A stretch of 64,000 nt of DNA from Gammaproteobacteria bacterium (GTDB lineage Bacteria; Pseudomonadota; Gammaproteobacteria; Pseudomonadales; Azotimanducaceae), in contig JAPOVV010000110.1 in assembly GCA_026707945.1 (NCBI GenBank), positions 186,001 through 250,000 of the forward strand. The letters run 5' to 3'. Below are positions 1 through 8,955 of the stretch, one piece after another. Positions within the stretch are counted from its first letter, which is position 1; every line of letters begins with the position of its first letter. The position numbers and the translations under genes were made by a program. The notes beneath the pieces are model-generated. The model ran no database searches. It was not told the origin of the DNA and saw nothing but the letters and a program-made list of their open reading frames with translations.

Positions 1-2
1 GG

Positions 3-1259
3 ATGCGGACTCGAAGTCTTGTCTATCGTGCTGCGACCAGTGATATCACGTCACGTATCCAAGAATCCTTTGCCGCGATCCGATTGATAAAAGCGTACCG
101 CGTGGAAGATCGCGCCCAGCGTGACATGGAAGAAGACTCAGTCGTAGCTTTCGACGCTGCATTTCAGGTTCGTTTGATGATTGCGCTCGTGACCATCCTG
201 ATGTTCACCATCGCAGGCGGTATCCTGTTGACCGGCGAGTTCTTCATGGCACTGTATGCAAATCAAGGAAATGAAGCGTTCGCCAAAGAGCTGATTGCGG
301 TTATCGGTCTCAGCTTCACGATCTGGGTACTGGGTGCATTCAATTGGGGTAGAGATCAATTCCATACGACCACTAACAACGTCCGTCACGTCATGCGTCA
401 GTGGCTTGCTTCCCAAGATATGGCGATGGGTCTACAACGTGTTTTCGATATCCTCGACATCGCACCAGACATCGTTGACGCCCCAAACGCAGTGCCACTG
501 GAACGATTTGAACGTTCAATTGAATTCGACGATGTTGCATTTCGATATCAAAGTGATCGTCCCGTGTTAAGTGGTGTTAGTTTCACTAGCGAGCCGGGCT
601 CAATCACGGCTATCGTCGGACCTACGGGATCGGGAAAGAGCACGATGATGGGTCTGCTCCTGCGTTTATATGACCCATCCGCCGGATCGATCCGCATTGA
701 CGATGTCGATCTACGCGACTACACCGTTGAAAGTCTCCGCTCGAGGACAGCGATCGCTTTACAGGAGAATGTGCTTTTTGCGCTTTCAATTCGAGACAAC
801 ATACGATACGTCGCGCCAGACGCGACCGACGAGCAAGTACAGACCGCGATAGAAGTCGCGTGCATGGATGACTACGTGAACAGCCTCCCTCAAGGCTTGG
901 ACACCGTCCTCGGTGACCGAGGTGGCAAGCTATCGACCGGTCAAAGGCAACGATTGTCCATCGCTCGTGCCGTCGTGCGAGATACCCCAATCCTGATCTT
1001 AGACGAACCCACAGCGGCTTTGGACGCGGACACTGAGCACCGCGTAATGACAAATCTCGCCCAGTGGGGAGAGCGCCGAGCGATCTTCTTGATCACCCAT
1101 CGTATATCGACGATAAGACGCGCTGACAACATCCTTTATCTAGACGAGGGGAGGATATTCGAAAACGGGGACCACGAGACCCTTATGCGCATTCCCAATG
1201 GTCGATATCGCACTTTCGTGGAAACGGAATCAGGACTAGCAGGAGCCGCCGCAACATGA
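3..1259 (+). CDS. ABC exporter subunit, fused permease-ATPase (5' partial)
   Basis: This is the C-terminal part of an ABC exporter half-transporter; the gene runs off the left edge, so the first Met at base 3 is probably internal. The 418 visible residues begin in the last membrane segments (hydrophobic stretches near residues 58-85 and 97-115) and then carry a complete nucleotide-binding domain. That domain has a Walker A GPTGSGKST near residue 207, a Q-loop in ALQENVLF, a signature LSTGQ near 310, a Walker B ILILDEP with its catalytic Glu near 330, and the switch His in LITHR near 365. All ATPase residues look intact. The stop overlaps the next ABC gene by ATGA, so the two subunits probably form a heterodimeric exporter. 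The substrate (lipid, peptide or drug) cannot be told from the sequence. Confidence 0.9.
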   Translation: MRTRSLVYRAATSDITSRIQESFAAIRLIKAYRVEDRAQRDMEEDSVVAFDAAFQVRLMIALVTILMFTIAGGILLTGEFFMALYANQGNEAFAKELIAVIGLSFTIWVLGAFNWGRDQFHTTTNNVRHVMRQWLASQDMAMGLQRVFDILDIAPDIVDAPNAVPLERFERSIEFDDVAFRYQSDRPVLSGVSFTSEPGSITAIVGPTGSGKSTMMGLLLRLYDPSAGSIRIDDVDLRDYTVESLRSRTAIALQENVLFALSIRDNIRYVAPDATDEQVQTAIEVACMDDYVNSLPQGLDTVLGDRGGKLSTGQRQRLSIARAVVRDTPILILDEPTAALDADTEHRVMTNLAQWGERRAIFLITHRISTIRRADNILYLDEGRIFENGDHETLMRIPNGRYRTFVETESGLAGAAAT

Positions 1260-3301
1260 GTGATCAAGCGAACCCAGAAGTCCGCAAGCCACACGGCTTT
1301 AACGTCGAAGCGGAGAAGGAACTAAGCAAGCGCGCCAGTATTCTCGATACGGATTGGGACCTCGGTTTCAAGGAAACGGTTAACGTCATCGCTCGTGGGT
1401 GGATGATCATTAGTTACGTCTGGGGCAGATTCATGATTAAGTGGTTCCTGCTCCTAGGCGCTCTTATGTATCCCGTGTTTGTATTGCCTTGGGGCGCGAA
1501 GATCATCGTCGACCATGTCGTACTCAACGCACCTATTGAGAGCACGGACGGTTACCCCATCTGGTTACACCCACTGATCGAGCACTTCATGACCGTGAGT
1601 CCGTTAGAAATCCTGATCACGCTCACCGTGATTTCCGTTTTTCTGATCATCTTGGTCGGAGGTTATGCACCCGGCGGCGCGAACGATACGACCGATGGCG
1701 GCATGATCGAAGGGCAGGATACCGCGACCAAACAAGAGAACCTCACACACGGAGGACACAGCTTTGCTGGCGGTATATGGGGTTATTACGAATACAAGAT
1801 GAACTCACGTCTGACCCAGACCGTGAATCACATGGTTCGCGCAAAGTTGTTTGAGCGAATCAAAGGTCTACCTATGACGCTACTCGATGATCAACGGATT
1901 GGAGATTCTGTTTATCGCGTCATGTACGACGCACCGTCCATTAATCAAATCTTCTACGAGGTTATTAATCGGCCAACGTTATCGACTTGCGTGTTCGTCG
2001 CCGCGATGTTCAACCTTGTCAGCGCTTATCAGCATGTTGATGCCGTCATATGGTTGACGGGATCACTTTTTCCAGCGTACTTCCTTATCTCTATTCCGTT
2101 TTCACGGTTCGTTCGCCGAAGGCACCAAGCCAGTCGCGCTGCTGGCACGATTGTGACGAGCACGATCGAGGAAGGTATGGACAACATGCTTGCGGTTCAG
2201 AGTCTTGGTGGAAACAAGAACGAAAGGCAGCGATTTGGTTCCGACAGTTCAGAATCTTTCCTCCGATTCCGAGGGACGGTTCTCCTCGACATCCTGATCG
2301 GTCGTAGCAAAGAGCTGGCATTTCAGTGCATCTTCATCACGGTTTTTGTGGTTATCGCGACAAACATCATCGACGGCCATCTGTCACCCGGCGACTTTGC
2401 AGCAATCTTCTTCTACTTTTGGTGGATGCGCGGTCCGGCAGACAGTTTCGCGTCCTTGTGGATTCACTTGCAGAGCTTCGTGGCAGGTATGCGACGAGTC
2501 TTTGCGATCATGGACTTACCGCAGGAACAAAACCTTGGCAACGACGTGCTGCCACCGATTGAGCAAGGCGTCGAGCTTCGCGGGGTGGGCCTGCAGTATC
2601 CCGACGGACGTCGAGCATTGCAGGACATTTCCTTGACGGCATCGATCGGTCAGATTGTCGCTTTTGTGGGACCCACAGGTGCTGGAAAGACGAGCCTAGC
2701 GTACCTTCTACCTCGATATCACGCTGCGACAGAAGGGCAAGTTCTAATCGATGGTCACGATGTCAATGATCTAGAACTCGCGAGTCTGAGAGATCAGATC
2801 ACCTATGTATTTCAAGAGACGCAGCTGTTCTCCTTTTCTATTTTGGACAACATTCGATATGGCAAACCTGATGCAACATTAGACGAAGTCATTCGCGTCG
2901 CGCAAATTGCTGGCATACATGACTTCATAGATGATCTGCCTGAAAGGTATGAAACCAAACTAGGCACGACCATGAGCAAGCTCTCAGTCGGTCAAAAACA
3001 ACGGATTTCCATCGCTCGCGGTTTACTTCGAGAATCCAAAATACTGATTCTCGATGAACCCACTTCAGCGTTAGACCCGGAAACTGAACAGTATCTTGTG
3101 CAATCTTTGCACGAAGCTGCGAAGGACCGATTAGTGATCATCATCGCACACCGGCTTTCCACAATTCGGCAATCCGATCATATCGTGTTCTTGGATCAGG
3201 GCGAAGTGCTTGAACAAGGTAGCCACGATGAATTGATGACGATAGAGGATGGTCAATACCGACGCTTTGTTGATTTACAAACCGTGACGACCAGCGACTA
3301 G
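1256..3301 (+). CDS. ABC exporter subunit, fused permease-ATPase
   Basis: Second half-transporter of the exporter, 681 aa, translationally coupled to the first through an ATGA overlap. An N-terminal cytoplasmic stretch of about 60 residues precedes the ABC membrane domain. The ATPase domain has Walker A GPTGAGKTS near residue 471, Q-loop VFQETQLF, signature LSVGQ near 575, Walker B ILILDEP near 597 and switch His in IIAHR. Both subunits keep the catalytic Glu and His, so neither site looks degenerate, unlike many heterodimeric exporters. An unusual Gly/Asp/Thr-rich insertion of roughly 35 residues (about 139-175) sits after the second hydrophobic segment, probably in an external loop. Length is about 80-100 residues above a standard half-transporter. 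Substrate unknown. Confidence 0.9.
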   Translation: MSDQANPEVRKPHGFNVEAEKELSKRASILDTDWDLGFKETVNVIARGWMIISYVWGRFMIKWFLLLGALMYPVFVLPWGAKIIVDHVVLNAPIESTDGYPIWLHPLIEHFMTVSPLEILITLTVISVFLIILVGGYAPGGANDTTDGGMIEGQDTATKQENLTHGGHSFAGGIWGYYEYKMNSRLTQTVNHMVRAKLFERIKGLPMTLLDDQRIGDSVYRVMYDAPSINQIFYEVINRPTLSTCVFVAAMFNLVSAYQHVDAVIWLTGSLFPAYFLISIPFSRFVRRRHQASRAAGTIVTSTIEEGMDNMLAVQSLGGNKNERQRFGSDSSESFLRFRGTVLLDILIGRSKELAFQCIFITVFVVIATNIIDGHLSPGDFAAIFFYFWWMRGPADSFASLWIHLQSFVAGMRRVFAIMDLPQEQNLGNDVLPPIEQGVELRGVGLQYPDGRRALQDISLTASIGQIVAFVGPTGAGKTSLAYLLPRYHAATEGQVLIDGHDVNDLELASLRDQITYVFQETQLFSFSILDNIRYGKPDATLDEVIRVAQIAGIHDFIDDLPERYETKLGTTMSKLSVGQKQRISIARGLLRESKILILDEPTSALDPETEQYLVQSLHEAAKDRLVIIIAHRLSTIRQSDHIVFLDQGEVLEQGSHDELMTIEDGQYRRFVDLQTVTTSD

Positions 3302-3316
3302 TCGCATCCTGCTTTT

Positions 3317-3892
3317 CTAGGGTACGAGATGTCGCGCTTGCCATCCGTCATTGTTTCGCGTGAAAAGCTTGCGGTCGTGCATTTGTGGATCCGCGCGAAG
3401 CTGTAGCCGCTCAACAACCTCCGGTACAAGAAATACCCCGCACGCATTCGCTGGTGACTTCCTAGGCGGCGCAGTTGCTGCGAAAAGCGTTTTGAATCCT
3501 TCAAAGTTATCTACGACGGTGCTTTGCGGATGGCGTTCGTATAGCGAATCCATACGTTTTGCCGCGTTGGGCTTAAGTTGCCAGTGCTCCTCAATTACCG
3601 ACCGCGGAATATCCTCGAATCGCGACTCAATCCTGTACTGGACACCTATACTCGGTAGAAAAACCAGTACGGACCCTCGAAGACCGTTGTTCATCAATTC
3701 GACATGCTTCGCGCTTGATCGACTGTAAAACAACGCAAGCCGCTCGTCAATCTCCCTCAAAACTAGAGTACGAAGCGCTGGATGACCGTTTCGGTCTACC
3801 GTTCCTAAGACACAGCGGTCGACAAGTGGATCGTTTGTCCGTCGCGCTTCGGAACGGTCCTGCGACAGTAGTACCAATGGGTCGCTAGTCAT
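3317..3892 (-). CDS. Pyridoxamine 5'-phosphate oxidase-like flavoprotein
   Basis: A 191-aa protein with the split-barrel FMN-binding fold of the PNPOx family. It has the N-terminal substrate/FMN pattern (DRNGHPALRTLVLREID, then YSRSSAKHVELMNN) and the C-terminal VPEVVERLQL followed by basic residues, as in PdxH-type enzymes. True PdxH proteins are about 215 aa and end in a stricter arginine-rich motif, so this is better called PNPOx-like than PdxH. It lies downstream of the SixA-like phosphatase with an ATGA overlap, indicating one transcript. Likely cofactor FMN; substrate not established. Confidence 0.75.
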   Translation of the reverse strand: MTSDPLVLLSQDRSEARRTNDPLVDRCVLGTVDRNGHPALRTLVLREIDERLALFYSRSSAKHVELMNNGLRGSVLVFLPSIGVQYRIESRFEDIPRSVIEEHWQLKPNAAKRMDSLYERHPQSTVVDNFEGFKTLFAATAPPRKSPANACGVFLVPEVVERLQLRADPQMHDRKLFTRNNDGWQARHLVP

Positions 3893-4395
3893 TTCGACTT
3901 CGCACTAGGCGTCTCGACCCGATGAAGAGAAATAGGAGATCTCTTCCAAAGATCGTTCCACGGACCCGAAAATACCAGTTCCGCCATCCCAAGCGTTGGA
4001 AGTGATGCGGAACTCGAATCGTGAGTTAATTCTGAAACCAGATCGCTTATCGCGCTGTTGTGTCCGACCACCGCGATACTGTTAAGTCGATCTGAGTCAA
4101 TCTCCTTGATGAGCGTCGCTACAACGGGCACGAGTACATCCACGTCATACGTATACATGTCTCTAACCGGCACAACTTCACCACCGACAAATCCGTTGAG
4201 AACGTGCGCCGTCGTGTACGTACGTCTCGCATCACTGGTCAGAAAAACACGCGGAGGCCCAGATACAGTCGACAAAAGCTGCCCCATTTCAACACATTGT
4301 CGATAGCCCCGATACGCAAGTTCCCGCCCATGATCCGGACGACCGTACGCTGATGCTTTCGCGTGCCGTATCAGCCAAAGATGCTTATCTGCCAC
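3889..4395 (-). CDS. SixA-like phosphohistidine phosphatase
   Basis: Histidine-phosphatase-superfamily protein, 168 aa. The N-terminal phosphate pocket reads LIRHAKA (residues 8-14, catalytic His11), and a second conserved VGHNSAISDL lies about two thirds along. The size and the RHA rather than RHG motif match SixA, which removes phosphate from phosphohistidine in HPt domains or PTS proteins. The window also encodes PTS-Ntr components (HPr, PtsN), which could be targets, but that is inference. First gene of a two-gene minus-strand operon with the PNPOx-like gene. Confidence 0.8.
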   Translation of the reverse strand: MADKHLWLIRHAKASAYGRPDHGRELAYRGYRQCVEMGQLLSTVSGPPRVFLTSDARRTYTTAHVLNGFVGGEVVPVRDMYTYDVDVLVPVVATLIKEIDSDRLNSIAVVGHNSAISDLVSELTHDSSSASLPTLGMAELVFSGPWNDLWKRSPISLHRVETPSAKSK

Positions 4396-4573
4396 AACTG
4401 ATTCAAAACGCTAAATCTCCTTTCAATGTTACGCCTAGAACCGAATGTCGAAAGAGCGATGTCGCCACTCGATACCATTACGATCGGTGCCTTCAACGCG
4501 ACGCCGTTTGTTTCCGTGTGCCGTGTTGATTTCTCGTAAGCCCAACGATGCGCTCAATGAGACTGCTACACAT

Positions 4574-5737
4574 ATGAAAAAGCAACACGACCGATCCTCT
4601 TCAGCCTCCGGTACGTTGCCAGAAGTACCCGACAAAAGCGAGTCAATCGCAACGTTGCGAGAGGAAAACGCACGCCTTAGGGCCGAGATTTCCCAGCTTC
4701 GCACGTATCAGAGTGAAGTTCGCGAACCGGCATGGGATTCAGCCATGCAGCAGGGTATCGCTTACGCCGACGGGGTGTCACACACGAGTTCCTTATCTGC
4801 CGGTCGTCTGCTGAAACAACTCAACGGTATGGCGAAGCAACGTCAAGAGGAAGGCTTGATTCGCAACAGCGACGAATTCGACGATTTACCGAAACCGGAA
4901 TCGGATCAAGCGGCGCTGGAAGCAGACTTTGTGCGCTGGGGATACTGCCTAGTCGCGGACGCCATGTCGCCGGAGCAGATAAAAGCACAAGTCGATCGCA
5001 TGACCGAACAGGCTGCCGCGGAAAGGAAGCTAAACTCGGCCGTCATGACCAGCCAAAAATCCACAGCTCAGCTGGTTAACAATCTCGTGTTGAAAGGCCA
5101 AGTCTTTCGAGATGCGGTCGAATTCAAACCATCGGCGGCTCAAAAGGGCGAGCTGGTTGACCGTTTACTCACGAAAATCATGGGCGAGCGATTCGGCTTG
5201 GGATGCGCCCACGGTTCGATCGTGCATCAAGGTGGTGGTCTCCAAGAACTCCACGTCGACCAAGCCGGGTTCCCCATGCCGTACCCTCCGTTTCCATTCG
5301 GGTCATTGATCATCTGGTGCTACACGGAGTTCAACCTTGACAACGGTGCAACCTACTTAGTGCCCGGCTCTCATCGAACAGCCAGTGGCGCAACAACATT
5401 CCATGATGGCGCGGATTTGGTACGTCTAGTTGAAGGCGAGCCCGGGCTGGTCGCAGTATGTGCACCACCCGGTACCTGCATATTGACAGATACACGCGTG
5501 TTGCACGGTGGCGGCCTACGAACCGCCCCCGGTACACGTTACGCGATGCGATGTCACTACAACCGTTGGTTTGTCCGAGCGCTTCACGAGCAAGCTTCAG
5601 TTAATCACCATGTACCAGACAGCGTCTACGAAGAGCTTTCGCCTCGTCTCAAACAAATGATGGGTATCGAAAGAAGCAATTTACAACCCGTAGGCGAACT
5701 TCGAGGCAACGATCGTACGTACGCGTCACCTAAGTGA
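4574..5737 (+). CDS. Phytanoyl-CoA dioxygenase (PhyH) family oxygenase
   Basis: Fe(II)/2-oxoglutarate-dependent oxygenase of the PhyH family, about 387 aa. The iron ligands are visible: HVD in QELHVDQAGF near residue 226 and the distal His in RVLHGGG near 310, followed by a 2-oxoglutarate-binding Arg in GTRYAMRCHYNRW. The first 60 residues hold a probable coiled coil (ATLREENARLRAEISQLR). An in-frame ATG at 4445 would add 43 residues that look like translated non-coding sequence, so the ATG at 4574 is preferred. Substrate unknown; the family hydroxylates fatty acyl-CoAs, osmolytes and natural products. Transcribed alone. Confidence 0.8.
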   Translation: MKKQHDRSSSASGTLPEVPDKSESIATLREENARLRAEISQLRTYQSEVREPAWDSAMQQGIAYADGVSHTSSLSAGRLLKQLNGMAKQRQEEGLIRNSDEFDDLPKPESDQAALEADFVRWGYCLVADAMSPEQIKAQVDRMTEQAAAERKLNSAVMTSQKSTAQLVNNLVLKGQVFRDAVEFKPSAAQKGELVDRLLTKIMGERFGLGCAHGSIVHQGGGLQELHVDQAGFPMPYPPFPFGSLIIWCYTEFNLDNGATYLVPGSHRTASGATTFHDGADLVRLVEGEPGLVAVCAPPGTCILTDTRVLHGGGLRTAPGTRYAMRCHYNRWFVRALHEQASVNHHVPDSVYEELSPRLKQMMGIERSNLQPVGELRGNDRTYASPK

Positions 5738-5858
5738 ATGCGGTCGGTTTAATACTGTTCGCAGCTTCTTAATTCGGACGATGCGGGGTGCATAAAGTTT
5801 GTACCAAGTCAACTGACCGACATCGCTGTAAATCCATTTTGACCGGGGAGATGTACCA

Positions 5859-6818
5859 ATGACCTCGTTAATCCGAAACTCAGTCTACGCCGTCATGTCG
5901 TTGGCAATTCTTGCCATTGCATTGCCGACGGGCGCACAAGACCTTTGGACCGCCGCGGCGGAAGGCGATACAAAAACAATCAAGCAGCTACTAAAAGACG
6001 GACACGATATCAACGCACTTGACCCGACTCTAGGGGCAACAGCCTTAACTTTCGCGGTCTTTCAAAATAAACCCAAGGCTGTTCGCTTGTTGGCTAAGAG
6101 CGGAGCCGACGTAACGTCAGGTGGTGCTATGGATGGCAACACAGCTCTCCACGCAGCTGTTTTCCTCGGCTACGACAAAGTTGTCAAAGAGCTGCTTCGC
6201 GCTGGGGCGGATCCTATGCAGGCAAACAACCAAGGTCAGACACCACCCGCCGTTGCCGCAACTGACTGGGGAACCACCCAAGCCATCGCGTCGATGCTAC
6301 AGTTGACGGTGAACGAAGATGAAGTCACGTCCGGTCGCGAAAAAGCACTGGAGCTCATCGAGAAGCAGATCAACAAGCTCGCGAGATCTGATATTTGGCT
6401 CGCCGTTTACTCCGGTAATGAACGCTACGTAAAACGACTCGCTCGGAAGACTAAGGATCTGAACGCACCGGATGAATCCGGACAGACGACGCTCATTGGT
6501 GCTGCGGCGACGATGGGGTTTGCCAACATCGTTGACATCCTCGCAGACGCAGGTGCAGATGTGAACGTACAGGGTGGCGATGGCGCGACACCGCTCTTGG
6601 TCGCATCTTTCTTTGGCAGAGCCGATACCGTTAAAGTACTTCTTGAGCATGGTGCCGATAAGTCCATCGCAAATAATGACGGCACAACGCCACTTGTGGC
6701 TGCTAACGCAGACATGGCGCTCGTAGATTACATCGCGGGATTACTGAACCTTGAGCTCGACTACAAAGCTGTCATCGAAGGTAAAAAAGCCATCGCTTCG
6801 CTGCTATCTGCAAATTAA
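5859..6818 (+). CDS. Secreted ankyrin-repeat protein
   Basis: A 319-aa protein with an N-terminal signal peptide (hydrophobic core AVMSLAILAIALP, cleavage probably after TGAQ near residue 27), so it is periplasmic. The mature part is built of ankyrin repeats in two blocks, about residues 30-145 and 190-290, each showing the G-T-LxxAxxxGxxxxVxxLLxxGAD pattern (for example VVKELLRAGADP and TVKVLLEHGADK). A less repetitive segment of about 45 residues lies between the blocks. Such proteins mediate protein-protein contacts; no catalytic domain is seen. A ribosome-binding GGGGAG lies 8-10 nt before the ATG. The 3' end overlaps the convergent next gene by 4 nt. Confidence 0.8.
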   Translation: MTSLIRNSVYAVMSLAILAIALPTGAQDLWTAAAEGDTKTIKQLLKDGHDINALDPTLGATALTFAVFQNKPKAVRLLAKSGADVTSGGAMDGNTALHAAVFLGYDKVVKELLRAGADPMQANNQGQTPPAVAATDWGTTQAIASMLQLTVNEDEVTSGREKALELIEKQINKLARSDIWLAVYSGNERYVKRLARKTKDLNAPDESGQTTLIGAAATMGFANIVDILADAGADVNVQGGDGATPLLVASFFGRADTVKVLLEHGADKSIANNDGTTPLVAANADMALVDYIAGLLNLELDYKAVIEGKKAIASLLSAN

Positions 6819-7228
6819 CCATTCTGAAAGTGCCGACGGCCTAGCCACAGTGCAACCGTCGGCACCAACATGATCGCGAAGGCGATCAATCCGGGTCCCC
6901 AGCCACCACCATTAGGTGAGATTAGGTTCCAAACCAACATCGCGATCGCAATCTGAGCGACGTAGAGCGCCGCTAGTGGGTGCATCCATCGGCTCATCTT
7001 CCAAAATCCCCAGGCGCCTGCGCCATAAATCAACCAATGAATCGGTTCCGTAGCTTTAGCCCACCAGCCCTTTAATTCGAAACCGAACCATACTTCCACG
7101 TCCTCTGCCACTGGCTTGAAGAAAATGTCGAAAGGCATATAGATGAGCGTCATATAGATGCAGAAGAACCACATCAGATTCATCCAGATCGGTCGCCGTC
7201 GCCACTCCTCTACTAGTGCGTTCGCCAT
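6815..7228 (-). CDS. Small integral membrane protein, unknown function
   Basis: A 137-aa protein with about four hydrophobic helices (MWFFCIYMTLIYMPF, HWLIYGAGAWGFW, LAALYVAQIAIAMLVWNL, GLIAFAIMLVPTVALWLG). The N-terminus is basic (VEEWRRRPIW) and the loops are Trp- and Pro-rich. I recognise no family. It is convergent with the ankyrin gene and appears to be monocistronic. Confidence 0.65.
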   Translation of the reverse strand: MANALVEEWRRRPIWMNLMWFFCIYMTLIYMPFDIFFKPVAEDVEVWFGFELKGWWAKATEPIHWLIYGAGAWGFWKMSRWMHPLAALYVAQIAIAMLVWNLISPNGGGWGPGLIAFAIMLVPTVALWLGRRHFQNG

Positions 7229-7349
7229 GTCGTATGCACGATCCTTCTAGTTAAACCGTTTTCATGTTTAGTGAAATGCTATCCATGCCAAAGACCATAG
7301 CCGATGCACTTCGTACACTTCGCAACGCACCTCACGTTGGGAAAACGCA

Positions 7350-8549
7350 TTGAAGTTAGATGGCAAGGCTGCAATCGTTGGCTATCACGAATACCCACAT
7401 ATTCGGAAATTCACCGGCAAACGCAAATTCACACTTGGACAGTGGGCCGATCTCACGCGGTTAAGTCTTGATGATGCCGGTTTAGAAGCTAGCGACATCA
7501 ACGGGCTCGTATGCACCGAGATTCGAGAAACGGTTTCGTTCACACCTGCAACTATCGTCGAGTACTTGGGCCAGCCCGTAAATTTCGCAGAACGGGTCGA
7601 CTTAGGAGGTGCTAGTCCCGTAGGGATGGTCTGGCGAGCGGCTGCTGCAATAGAACTTGGGCTTGCCGACGTCGTTGTGTGCGCTTTGCCCGGCCAGCCT
7701 ATTCCGTCAAATCCCAATCCAGGACCTGTCGATCCGCGTCGGTATTTTCAGTCATCAAGTGTGAACTGGGGTTCACCGCAAGCCGAGTTCGAAATTCCCT
7801 ACGGCAACTTGGCGCAAAACTGCGGCTATGCAATGATCGCCCAACGATATGCAGCAGAATATGACTACGATCCGAGAGCAATGGCGAAGATCGTCGTCGA
7901 CCAGCGACGTAGCGGTGCTCTGAATCCAAACGCCGTTTTTTACGGAAAACCGGTCAGCATCGATGACGTCCTAGCCAGCAAGCTTGTCGCCGATCCATTA
8001 CGCATGCTCGAAATCGTTATGCCCGTTGCGGGCGGTGCGGCTGTTATCGTCGCGAGCGAGGATGTTGCAAAACGATGTAAACACCGGCCTGTATGGATCA
8101 AGGGATTCGGCGAACACCTTACGATGAAGACGCCAACCTACGCTGAAGATTTGTGTCGAAGTCCAGTCGGCCCAGCTTCCTCCAAAGCGTTTGAGATGGC
8201 AGATGTAGCACGTAGCGACATTGACGCATGTGAAATCTATGACTGCTACACGATCACGGTACTGCTGACGTTAGAGGATGCGGGATTTTGCGAAAAAGGC
8301 GAAGGCATGGAGTTCATTCGTTCCCACGATCTGTCCTGCTTCGGCGATTTCCCCGTGAATTCCCATGGCGGTCAACTTGGGATGGGACAAGGCGGCGGTG
8401 CTGGTGGTATGACGCAGGTAATCGAAGGAGCCCGTCAAATCATGGGACGAGCCGATCAACGTCAGCTTTCACGTTGCGATCATGTGTATGTATCGGGAAC
8501 TGGCGGCATCATGAGCGAACAAGCCGCATTGATATTGAAAGGCGACTAA
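7350..8549 (+). CDS. Thiolase-fold protein lacking thiolase catalytic residues; possible acyl-CoA retro-aldolase
   Basis: A 399-aa thiolase-superfamily protein of the SCP-x/lipid-transfer type, starting at TTG. The fold is recognisable (VDLGGASPVGMVWRAAAA, DIDACEIYDCYTI, GGQLGMGQGGGAGG). However, the usual nucleophilic Cys is replaced in GGASPVG, the catalytic GHPxGA histidine motif reads GGQLGMGQ, and the C-terminal Cys-Gly reads SGTGGIM. All three classical residues therefore look absent. Thiolase-like proteins of this kind paired with a DUF35 protein include the steroid side-chain retro-aldolase Ltp2, so a C-C cleaving aldolase role is plausible (inference). The DUF35 partner starts 2 nt downstream. 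Compare the second pair at 34565-36137, which keeps the catalytic residues. Confidence 0.8.
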   Translation: MKLDGKAAIVGYHEYPHIRKFTGKRKFTLGQWADLTRLSLDDAGLEASDINGLVCTEIRETVSFTPATIVEYLGQPVNFAERVDLGGASPVGMVWRAAAAIELGLADVVVCALPGQPIPSNPNPGPVDPRRYFQSSSVNWGSPQAEFEIPYGNLAQNCGYAMIAQRYAAEYDYDPRAMAKIVVDQRRSGALNPNAVFYGKPVSIDDVLASKLVADPLRMLEIVMPVAGGAAVIVASEDVAKRCKHRPVWIKGFGEHLTMKTPTYAEDLCRSPVGPASSKAFEMADVARSDIDACEIYDCYTITVLLTLEDAGFCEKGEGMEFIRSHDLSCFGDFPVNSHGGQLGMGQGGGAGGMTQVIEGARQIMGRADQRQLSRCDHVYVSGTGGIMSEQAALILKGD

Positions 8550-8550
8550 C

Positions 8551-8955
8551 GTGGATTTAACTAAGCCCTATCCCGCACCCACCCAAGAGACAGAGCCATT
8601 CTGGCAGGGTTTGCGTAACGAGCAAGTGCTGTTGCAACGGTGCGACGACTGCGGAAAGTGGATTTTCTATCCCCGCTCAAACTGCCCTAGCTGTTTGAGT
8701 ACCAAACTTACGTGGCATCAAGTCAGCGGTGAAGGCACGCTTTACACGTTCACCGTAACGCGTCAAGCAACTGCACCACACTTCGTCGACGAAGTACCAC
8801 AACTGATCGCCATGATTGACCTGAACGAAGGCGTTCGACTTACGTCAACGTTAGTAGCTCGAGAATCTGATGATCTTAAAGTCGGTGCGAAAGTGGTGCC
8901 TGTGTTTGACCACGTAAATGATGAAGTGACCTTACTCCGGTATCGTTTGGCTTAG
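8551..8955 (+). CDS. DUF35 OB-fold zinc-ribbon protein, partner of thiolase-fold protein
   Basis: A 134-aa protein starting at GTG immediately after the thiolase-fold gene. It has the two-part DUF35 architecture: an N-terminal rubredoxin-like zinc ribbon with CDDCGKW and CPSC (Cys near residues 31, 34, 45 and 48), then an OB-fold with GTLYTFTVT. Such proteins bind acyl-CoA and form stable complexes with their adjacent thiolase or aldolase. The 3' end overlaps the convergent LLM oxidoreductase by 4 nt. Confidence 0.88.
   Translation: MDLTKPYPAPTQETEPFWQGLRNEQVLLQRCDDCGKWIFYPRSNCPSCLSTKLTWHQVSGEGTLYTFTVTRQATAPHFVDEVPQLIAMIDLNEGVRLTSTLVARESDDLKVGAKVVPVFDHVNDEVTLLRYRLA

Noticed and set aside
622-1053. 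A 143-codon minus-strand frame inside the first ABC gene
   Set aside because: It lies opposite the ATPase motifs and mirrors their codons; no independent evidence.
3351-3728. A 125-codon plus-strand frame opposite the PNPOx-like gene
   Set aside because: Antisense shadow of a well-supported coding frame, no domain pattern.
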